Positions 20,231-27,012 of a stretch of 35,784 nt of DNA are shown here, one piece after another. The notes under the pieces are model-generated. The model saw only the letters and a list, made by a program, of their open reading frames with translations, had not been told where the DNA came from and did not search any database. Position numbers and translations under genes: made by a program. Each line of letters begins with the position of its first letter. Within the stretch, counting starts at the first letter, position 1. Source of the stretch: an uncultured Alphaproteobacteria bacterium (GTDB lineage: Bacteria > Pseudomonadota > Alphaproteobacteria > HIMB59 > GCA-002718135); assembly GCA_902589095.1 (NCBI GenBank), contig CACIRR010000009.1, positions 1 through 35,784 of the forward strand, read 5' to 3'.

Positions 20231-21926
20231 ATGAAATCTCGTTTGCAAAATATTTTAATACAGAATTTAGTGGATTAGTTGCAGCCTGACCTAAACCACA
20301 AATCGAAGCTTGTGCCATGACTTCAGATAAATCACTTAATTTTTGCTTATTCCAAATATTTTCTTTCATAAGTTTAACAGTTTTTTCTGTTCCAACTCTA
20401 CATGGAGTGCACTGACCACAACTCTCCTCTTCAAAAAATTTTAATAAATTTAGAGCAACATCTTTCATGCTATCCTTATCAGACAAAACGACAATGGCGG
20501 CAGAACCTAAAAAACATCCAAGGTCAGCCAACTCTTTAGAGCCATAATCAAGGGGAATATTATTCATCTCAGCCGGCAATATTCCGCCAGAAGCTCCCCC
20601 TGGCAGGTATCCTTTAAATATATGACCATCCTGCATTCCTTCACAATATTCATCAATCAATTGTTGAATTGTAATTCCAGCAGGAGCAACTTTTACACCT
20701 GGATTTTTAACTCTCCCTGAAACAGAAAAACTATGGAATCCCTTGTTCCCATTTAGTCCTTTATCAGCAAACCATTTGGATCCTTTTTCTAAAATATCAC
20801 GAACCCAAAAAAGTGTTTCTAAGTTATTAGTGAGCGTTGGTTTGCCAAATAAACCAACTTCTGCAACGTATGGGGGTCTATGTCGTGGTAGACCCCTCTT
20901 GCCTTCAATACTTTCAATCATTGCAGACTCTTCTCCGCAAATATAAGCTCCGGCACCTCGTCTTAAAATAAAGTGTCCTTTTGATATAATTTTTTCATTT
21001 TCTAACTTAAGAATTTCATCACTTAGAATTTTAATCACAGAAGGATATTCGTCTCTCATATAAATGTATACATTTGATGCTTTAAGAAATAATGATGCGA
21101 TGAGAGCACCCTCTAAAAATCTATGAGGGTCTCTTTCAAGATAAGTTCTATCTTTAAATGTACCTGGCTCACCTTCATCTCCATTAACTGCTACATATTT
21201 TTTACCATTATATTTTGAAACAATTTCCCATTTCATTCCTGTTGGAAAACCCGCTCCACCTTTGCCCTTTAATCCACTATCTTTTAAAGTTTCTATAATA
21301 TGATTATCAGATATTTCACCATTACGAATTTGATTTACAATATTATATCCTCCATTTTTTTTATATTCATCTAATGAAATATAATTTGGAACTACCACTT
21401 CAAATCTATTTTCTTGAATTGCTTTTTCAACTTTAGATGCAGAAGCATTGTCAACATAATTTTTACCAACACAAACCGTTGGGGCAACATCGCATCTTCC
21501 CATACATGGACCGGGCACAACTTTAATATTTTTATTTTCCGAAGATTTTAAATCTGAGAGTAATTTTTGTGCACCAAATAATTCACAAGTCAAACTTTCA
21601 CAAACTCTTACAACTTTTATTGGTTCAAAGGTGTCTGAGTTTTTTACTATATTAAAATGTGCATAAAATGTCGCTACCTCATAAATTTCTGAGAGAGGTA
21701 AATTAGTAATTGTAGATAAAGCTACAAGATGTTTATCATATAACACCCCAAAATTATCTTGTAATAAGTGTAAATATTCTATTAGTTCGTCTCTTTTAAA
21801 TTTTATTCCACACAAAAGGTTTGAAACTTCTTCATAAAAACTATTTTCTACCTGCCTACCTTTAGGCTTCCATCTTCTCTTCTTTTTTTTTAAAGAGCTG
21901 TCAGTTTGAGAAATAAATTTATCCAT
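20223..21926 (-). CDS. fdsB: Formate dehydrogenase FdsG-FdsB fusion (diaphorase subunit)
   Basis: Electron-transfer and NAD-reducing part of the soluble formate dehydrogenase. This 567-residue chain joins a NuoE/FdsG-like domain (about 25-175) to a NuoF/FdsB-like domain. The first has [2Fe-2S] ligands C109, C114, C141 and C145. The second has the FMN/NAD glycine-rich motif GKGGAGFPTG (221-230), the NGDEGEPGTFKDR loop and [4Fe-4S] ligands C503, C506, C509 and C543. Many bacteria have separate fdsG and fdsB; HoxF of NAD-hydrogenases is a known fused relative. A basic N-terminal tail (SLKKKKRRWKPK) precedes the first domain. It is divergent from the tusA-like gene with only 40 bases between. Confidence 0.93.
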   Translation of the reverse strand: MDKFISQTDSSLKKKKRRWKPKGRQVENSFYEEVSNLLCGIKFKRDELIEYLHLLQDNFGVLYDKHLVALSTITNLPLSEIYEVATFYAHFNIVKNSDTFEPIKVVRVCESLTCELFGAQKLLSDLKSSENKNIKVVPGPCMGRCDVAPTVCVGKNYVDNASASKVEKAIQENRFEVVVPNYISLDEYKKNGGYNIVNQIRNGEISDNHIIETLKDSGLKGKGGAGFPTGMKWEIVSKYNGKKYVAVNGDEGEPGTFKDRTYLERDPHRFLEGALIASLFLKASNVYIYMRDEYPSVIKILSDEILKLENEKIISKGHFILRRGAGAYICGEESAMIESIEGKRGLPRHRPPYVAEVGLFGKPTLTNNLETLFWVRDILEKGSKWFADKGLNGNKGFHSFSVSGRVKNPGVKVAPAGITIQQLIDEYCEGMQDGHIFKGYLPGGASGGILPAEMNNIPLDYGSKELADLGCFLGSAAIVVLSDKDSMKDVALNLLKFFEEESCGQCTPCRVGTEKTVKLMKENIWNKQKLSDLSEVMAQASICGLGQAATNPLNSVLKYFANEISYD

Positions 21927-21966
21927 TTAAATTGAATTATTAATATATATTTTGTATCAGATTAAA

Positions 21967-22218
21967 ATGAAAGATTCAGTTGAAAATGATGAAATAATCC
22001 TTGATACGAGCGGTACAGAATGTCCCATCCCAGTATTGAAAGCAAGAAAACTTGCTCAGGATTTAAAAAATGGTGACATAATTAAAGTTGTAGCAACTGA
22101 CCCTCTAGCAAAAGCTGACTTTGAACATTATTGCTCACAATCAGGTTTTGATTTTCTTGAAAGTTATAATGAAGGTGAAAAAGTAATAATAAGATATAAA
22201 TTTAATAATATTAGTTAA
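21967..22218 (+). CDS. tusA: TusA/SirA-like sulfur carrier protein
   Basis: Small protein (83 residues from the ATG at 21967; a TTG five codons earlier is also in frame). It has the TusA-family active site ECPIPVLKARK, with the persulfide-carrying Cys at about residue 19, and the family pattern GDIIKVVATDPLAKADFEHYCSQSGF. TusA relatives receive sulfur from a cysteine desulfurase and pass it on; in E. coli TusA affects molybdenum-cofactor biosynthesis. Placement between fdsGB and moeA, near fdhD, suggests a sulfur supply for the cofactor, but this is inference. It overlaps moeA tail-to-tail by eight bases. Confidence 0.88.
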   Translation: MKDSVENDEIILDTSGTECPIPVLKARKLAQDLKNGDIIKVVATDPLAKADFEHYCSQSGFDFLESYNEGEKVIIRYKFNNIS

Positions 22219-23428
22219 ATAACTTATCAAAATCGTAATAATCAAAAATATCACCTTTCTTGATCGAGCTGACGTGTTCTGGTATTTCAACTATACCATC
22301 TGAATATGAAATGGATGAAATCATACCTGAGCCTTGTTTAGGATGCTTAACAATTACATATTCATTGTTAATAAATTTTTTTGACACCCTTAGCCACTCA
22401 AGTCTTTTTGTTTTTTTTATCATTGAAAAATTTGTTTTTAATTTTTCAGCACTTATTTTATTAAAAGGTGCTCCCAATAATTTTAAAATTAATGGTTTAA
22501 CAATAAAAGCATAAAGTAATTGAACCGATACTGGGTTGCCTGGTAAACAAACAATATAAGTATTTTGAATCTTTCCAACTGCTATTGGTCTTCCCGGTTT
22601 TATCGCAGCTCGCCAAAAAAAAATTTTACCATTATTCTCTAAGGCTTTCACGAGATGATCTTCATCTCCAACAGATGCACCACCTGTAGTAATTATCATA
22701 TTAAATTTAGAAATATTTTTTAATAAATTATTCTCAACTTTTTTATAATTATCTGATAAATTTCCTAAAAATCTTTTAGATATATAATTTTTATTTAAAA
22801 GTGAGTTTAGTAAAAAAAAGTTTGAATTATTAATTTTTGATTTTGAAAGTTTTGTTGTAGGTTTAACAAGCTCATTTCCACTTGTAAAAAAACCAACTTT
22901 TATTTTTGAATATACTTTTACTTTATTGTAGCCAATAGCAGCAATTAAGTTTAGGTTTTTGACATCTATCTTTGATCCTTTTTTTAATACCAATTTACCT
23001 TTAGAAATATCTTCTCCTTTGTGCCTACAGTTTTCACCATAGTTAGGTATTTTTAAAAGTTTAAGTTTATTATTTTCTAATTTTGTATTTTCTTGCATCA
23101 CTACAGTATTTGAATTCAATGGCATTTTTGCCCCTGTAAAAATTCTAACTACTTCCCCTTTATTTATTTTTACCTCTTTTGAATCTCCAGCCGCAATTCT
23201 TGTTTTAGAAATTATTTTTTGACTATTATTTAAATCATTCTTTAATATTGCATATCCATCCACTGCAGAATTTTTAAAAGGCGGTAAATTAATTTTAGAG
23301 TAGATATTTTCTGCTAAAATTTTATCTTCTGCATTTAACAAATTTATCAATTCAATTTGTTTTACTAAAATTGATTGTTTTTTAACAAAACTTATAATTT
23401 GTTTTAAGTAAAGAGGTTTTTTATTCAT
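22211..23428 (-). CDS. moeA: Molybdopterin molybdenumtransferase MoeA
   Basis: Inserts molybdate (or tungstate) into adenylylated molybdopterin to give active molybdenum cofactor. The 405-residue product is normal length. It has the NLPPFKNSAVDGYA-type N-terminal segment and GEVVRIFTGAKMP. The MoCF-domain signature is IITTGGASVGDEDHL, followed by KPGRPIAVGK and CLPGNPVSV near the C-terminal half. The chain is very lysine- and asparagine-rich, in keeping with the AT bias. The start overlaps the end of mobB by four bases, so moeA is translated with mobB and the upstream permease gene. Confidence 0.95.
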   Translation of the reverse strand: MNKKPLYLKQIISFVKKQSILVKQIELINLLNAEDKILAENIYSKINLPPFKNSAVDGYAILKNDLNNSQKIISKTRIAAGDSKEVKINKGEVVRIFTGAKMPLNSNTVVMQENTKLENNKLKLLKIPNYGENCRHKGEDISKGKLVLKKGSKIDVKNLNLIAAIGYNKVKVYSKIKVGFFTSGNELVKPTTKLSKSKINNSNFFLLNSLLNKNYISKRFLGNLSDNYKKVENNLLKNISKFNMIITTGGASVGDEDHLVKALENNGKIFFWRAAIKPGRPIAVGKIQNTYIVCLPGNPVSVQLLYAFIVKPLILKLLGAPFNKISAEKLKTNFSMIKKTKRLEWLRVSKKFINNEYVIVKHPKQGSGMISSISYSDGIVEIPEHVSSIKKGDIFDYYDFDKLFN

Positions 23429-23910
23429 AAAAATTTATTTATAATAAATTCAGTTAAACTCTCAACATCATTCCTCATAAATAAAGGTATATTAGATTTT
23501 GTTTTCTGATCAGCAACAATAGCAACTACATTTTTGATTTCATTATTAACGATTTTTGAGTTTTGACCTATTATTTCAATTTTAGGGTGATTTTCATTTT
23601 TAAAACCTTCAACTATTACAAGATCTACATCAATAAATTCTCTCAACAATTCGTTTAGTTTTTTTTCAGTTTTATTATTATTTTCTATAATTTTTGCCCA
23701 ACGCTTAGAAGAACTAATTATAACTTCGCTTGCACCTGATTGACGATGCTTGAAACTATCAGTTCCTGGTTTATCAATATCAAAATCGTGATGAGCATGT
23801 TTGATTGTACCCACCTTGTAACCTTTTTTAACCAATAAATTTATTATCTCTGTTACAAAAAAAGTTTTACCAACATCTTTCCAGCCTACAATACCAACTA
23901 CTTTTGTCAT
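23425..23910 (-). CDS. mobB: Molybdopterin-guanine dinucleotide biosynthesis protein MobB
   Basis: GTP-binding accessory protein of bis-MGD cofactor formation, known to interact with MobA and MoeA. The 161-residue product opens with a P-loop GWKDVGKT (9-16) and has the family's GTIKHAHHDFDIDKPGTDSFKHRQSGA segment and VIVEGFKNENHPKIEI. It overlaps the preceding permease and the following moeA by four bases each, so the three form one operon. Full length for MobB, with all recognisable motifs. Confidence 0.94.
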   Translation of the reverse strand: MTKVVGIVGWKDVGKTFFVTEIINLLVKKGYKVGTIKHAHHDFDIDKPGTDSFKHRQSGASEVIISSSKRWAKIIENNNKTEKKLNELLREFIDVDLVIVEGFKNENHPKIEIIGQNSKIVNNEIKNVVAIVADQKTKSNIPLFMRNDVESLTEFIINKFL

Positions 23911-24596
23911 ATTTTTCTTTTATTTAAAATATATACCAGTGAATAAATCAAAACTGTTAAAAGAATTAATACTATGCCAAGGGCCATTGCGTATTCTAAA
24001 TTTCCCATTCTTGTCTCTAAAGAAATTGCTGTTGTCATTACTCTGGTAAAATGATTAATATTCCCCCCCACAATCATTACTGCACCAACTTCTGATATAG
24101 CCCGTCCAAATGCTGAGAGAAGAGCTGTTATTACAAGAAAATAACTATGCTTAGAGATAATAAATAATACTCCAAAAAAGGTCATATTGATAGAACGTAG
24201 TTGATCTTTGTATTCTCGCCAATTTTGATCAAAAATCTCGTGAGACAACGAAGTTACAATTGGAAAAATAATAATTATTTGAGCTACAATCATTGCAGTT
24301 GGAGAGTAAAGCAATTGAAGAACGCCTAGCGGGCCTCCAGAGGCGAACATAAAGTAGACAATTAAACCAACAACAACTGGAGGGATTCCCATCAATGAAT
24401 TCAAAATTATTAGAATAAAATTTTTTAAAAAAAAATTTTTTATAGCTAGATAGTACCCAATAAGTAGGCCGAATATTGACGCAAAAATCAGAGCTGTAAT
24501 ACTTACATATAATGACAAAAGTATAATTTCCCACAGATCCCTATCTAATGAAAAGATTAAAACTAAAGATTTAGTGAAAATTTCTATAATGTTCAT
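23907..24596 (-). CDS. tupB: Tungstate/molybdate ABC transporter permease (TupB-like)
   Basis: Inner-membrane permease of an oxyanion ABC importer. The 229-residue product has about five or six hydrophobic helices. The cytoplasmic-loop EAA motif, SAFGRAISEVGAVMIVGGN (about 161-179), docks the ATPase. The sequence and the tight operon with mobB and moeA favour TupB (tungstate) or a close molybdate relative; the substrate cannot be settled by reading. No substrate-binding protein (TupA) or ATPase (TupC) is in the window. The gene is 24 bases from fdhD on the opposite strand. Confidence 0.82.
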   Translation of the reverse strand: MNIIEIFTKSLVLIFSLDRDLWEIILLSLYVSITALIFASIFGLLIGYYLAIKNFFLKNFILIILNSLMGIPPVVVGLIVYFMFASGGPLGVLQLLYSPTAMIVAQIIIIFPIVTSLSHEIFDQNWREYKDQLRSINMTFFGVLFIISKHSYFLVITALLSAFGRAISEVGAVMIVGGNINHFTRVMTTAISLETRMGNLEYAMALGIVLILLTVLIYSLVYILNKRKI

Positions 24597-24620
24597 ATAA
24601 AGTTGTTATCAGAATATATT

Positions 24621-25439
24621 ATGAAGAAAAAAATTAAATATTTAGTTGCTCCAAATCCCAAAGATAAGAAGCTTACAGAAGAAATTACTGGTTTTGATGA
24701 AAGTTTTAAAAGAATAAAAACTAAGGTTATTATCGAAAAAGATCTAACAATCTATTTAAATAATCAAGAAATTGTAACTCTTATGACTGTAGGTGATCAC
24801 CCGAAGTATCTTGCCGTTGGATATTTACTAAATCAAAATATGTTGAAATTTAACGATCAGATTAAAAAAGTTGATTATGACGCTGAATTAAAAGTCGTTG
24901 TTGTGAGAACATTAAGAAAAACTAATTATGAAAGTAAACTAAAAAGAAAAGTTACCACGAGTGGGTGCGCTATTGGTACAGTTTTTGGTGATGTTTATGA
25001 TGAGATTTTAAAAACTAAAATTAAATCAAAAAAGAAAATTATGCATTCATGGATTTATGAAATATCCAAGAAAATTAATTTAACTCCAAGTTTATATTTA
25101 GAAGCAGGTGCTATTCATGGATGTGCAATTATTCATAATAACAATCCGATTATTTATATGGAGGATGTTGGGCGTCATAATGCAGTTGATAAAATTGCTG
25201 GATATATGTTTTTAAAAAAAATCACTGGAACGAATAAAATATTTTACACAACTGGAAGATTAACAAGTGAAATGGTTATTAAAACTGTAAAAATGAAAAT
25301 TCCAATATTAATATCAAGATCTGGATTTACATCTTGGGGTGTTGAGCTAGCAAAAAAAACTAATCTTACACTCATTGGAAGAGCAAAGGGTAAAAAATAT
25401 TTAGTATTATCAGGCGAGAAGAGAATTGATTATAGATAA
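24621..25439 (+). CDS. fdhD: Formate dehydrogenase sulfurtransferase FdhD
   Basis: Accessory protein that carries sulfur to the bis-MGD cofactor of formate dehydrogenases; homologues are called FdsC in fds operons. From the ATG at 24621 it has 272 residues (a TTG six codons earlier is less likely). Family features are EDVGRHNAVDKIAG, a TTGRLTSEMVIK segment and ISRSGFTSWGVELAKKTNLTLIGRAKG. In E. coli FdhD the catalytic region reads GRTGCGVCG; here the matching place reads TTSGCAIGTVFG, keeping the first Cys (about 116) but not the second. A TATAAT lies at 24585-24590 inside the start of tupB and may be its -10. It overlaps mobA by 14 bases. Confidence 0.93.
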   Translation: MKKKIKYLVAPNPKDKKLTEEITGFDESFKRIKTKVIIEKDLTIYLNNQEIVTLMTVGDHPKYLAVGYLLNQNMLKFNDQIKKVDYDAELKVVVVRTLRKTNYESKLKRKVTTSGCAIGTVFGDVYDEILKTKIKSKKKIMHSWIYEISKKINLTPSLYLEAGAIHGCAIIHNNNPIIYMEDVGRHNAVDKIAGYMFLKKITGTNKIFYTTGRLTSEMVIKTVKMKIPILISRSGFTSWGVELAKKTNLTLIGRAKGKKYLVLSGEKRIDYR

Positions 25440-26049
25440 ATCGAAAACACATTTAGTAATTCTTGCAGGAGGACAATCTAAACGATTTGGAGGAGGTTTT
25501 AAAACTTTACATAAATTTAATAATGCTTCTCTTTTAAAAAGAATTTTAGATAATTTTAAAAATTTAAATATTGATATTGCATTAAATATAAATTCTGATG
25601 AAAAAGATTTTTTTGACACAGGTCTAAATTTAATTAAAGATCAAACAGAAAACTTTCAAGGTCCACTTGCGGGAATATACTCATCGATAAAATGGATGGT
25701 GCAAAATAATAAAAATATTGAATGGGTGCTTACAACTCCATCAGATACTCCTTTTTTATTTGAAAAAATAATCAACAAATTCTTCGAAACTGATTTTAAC
25801 GAAAAATCAAAGATAATTTTAGCTAAAAGTGCTGATAAAATTCATCCAGTCATAGGTCTATGGCATGTTTCATTACTAAATAGACTCGGTCATTTTCTTG
25901 AAAAAAAAGATAGAAAAATTATGAATTGGGTAAATATGCAAAATTATGAAATTTTGAATTTTGAGAACGAAAATTATTTTTTTAATATTAATACTAGATC
26001 TGATTTAGAGGAAGCAACTAAAATTGAGAACTCATTAAAAATTCAATAA
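25426..26049 (+). CDS. mobA: Molybdenum cofactor guanylyltransferase MobA
   Basis: Adds GMP to the molybdenum cofactor, giving the MGD form used by both large oxidoreductases here. The 207-residue product begins with the nucleotide-binding signature LAGGQSKRFGGGFKTL (about 13-28) and has TTPSDTPFL, matching the metal-binding DTPFL element, and KIHPVIGLWHVSLL. In many MobA proteins the first motif ends GGxDK; here the D position is F. A TTG start at 25426 is used because no ATG precedes the signature. That start overlaps the end of fdhD, so the two are probably coupled. Confidence 0.88.
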   Translation: MIIDKSKTHLVILAGGQSKRFGGGFKTLHKFNNASLLKRILDNFKNLNIDIALNINSDEKDFFDTGLNLIKDQTENFQGPLAGIYSSIKWMVQNNKNIEWVLTTPSDTPFLFEKIINKFFETDFNEKSKIILAKSADKIHPVIGLWHVSLLNRLGHFLEKKDRKIMNWVNMQNYEILNFENENYFFNINTRSDLEEATKIENSLKIQ

Positions 26050-26097
26050 TTTTCTGGATAATCTTAATAATAAGAATATAAATTAATATTAGAAATA

Positions 26098-27012
26098 ATG
26101 TCAATTTATCTTCCCATTGCTGAAATTAATATAAATATTTTCTTAATTGTATTTATAGGTATGCTCGTAGGAGCTCTTTCAGGCTTATTCGGAGTCGGTG
26201 GGGGGTTTTTAATGACTCCTCTTTTAATATTTCTTGGCATACCACCAGTTGTAGCAGTTGGATCTGAAGCTCCTCACGTATTAGCATCAAGTGTATCTGG
26301 TGTAATTGCACACTGGCGAAAAAAAAATGTAGATTTCAAGATGGGTTTTTTTCTATTATCAGGAGGTTTGGTAGGCTCAACTGTAGGAGTAAATTTATTT
26401 AAACTACTAAAGACTTATGGACAAATTGATATTGTAATTCAGTTTTTATTTATAATTTTTCTTGGTTTTATTGGAATTTCAATGGCTTTTGAGAGTGCTA
26501 AAACTACTATTAAAAACTATAGAACAACATCGGCAATTAGAACAAAACTTCATCAACACTCTTGGATACACGGTCTTCCTTTTAAGCTAAGATTCCATCG
26601 CTCAAAATTATACATATCTGCAATACCCCCAATTTTGATAGGCTTTTTTGTTGGTGTTTTATCAGCAATGATGGGTGTAGGTGGAGGTTTCATCATGATA
26701 CCTGCAATGGTTTACATATTAGGAATGTCAACAAATGTTGTTGTAGGAACTTCATTGTTTCAAATAATTTTTGTAACAGCTAACTCAACTTTCTTTCAAT
26801 CATATCTCAATCAAACAGTTGATATTGTATTATCTGCTTTAATGATTCTTGGTGGTGTTATTGGAGCTCAAATAGGTGTTAGAATAGGCACAAAACTAAA
26901 AGCCGAATATTTACGAGGCATTCTAGCAATTTTAGTTTTACTTGTTTGTGCAAAAATTTTGACAGATTTGATTCTTACGCCTTCTGATTTATTTTCAACA
27001 TCACTAATTTAA
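26098..27012 (+). CDS. TauE/SafE-family sulfite/organosulfonate exporter
   Basis: Polytopic inner-membrane protein of the TSUP superfamily, 304 residues with about eight hydrophobic segments. The diagnostic internal duplication is clear: GALSGLFGVGGGF at 25-37 and GVLSAMMGVGGGF at 186-198. The first is followed by GSEAPHVLASSVSGVIAHWRKKNVDF. Members export sulfite or sulfonates or take up small anions. The next gene overlaps its stop by one base and encodes a sulfite-dehydrogenase-like enzyme, so sulfite is the favoured substrate. The promoter is probably in the 48 bases after mobA; no clear -35 was found. Confidence 0.88.
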   Translation: MSIYLPIAEININIFLIVFIGMLVGALSGLFGVGGGFLMTPLLIFLGIPPVVAVGSEAPHVLASSVSGVIAHWRKKNVDFKMGFFLLSGGLVGSTVGVNLFKLLKTYGQIDIVIQFLFIIFLGFIGISMAFESAKTTIKNYRTTSAIRTKLHQHSWIHGLPFKLRFHRSKLYISAIPPILIGFFVGVLSAMMGVGGGFIMIPAMVYILGMSTNVVVGTSLFQIIFVTANSTFFQSYLNQTVDIVLSALMILGGVIGAQIGVRIGTKLKAEYLRGILAILVLLVCAKILTDLILTPSDLFSTSLI

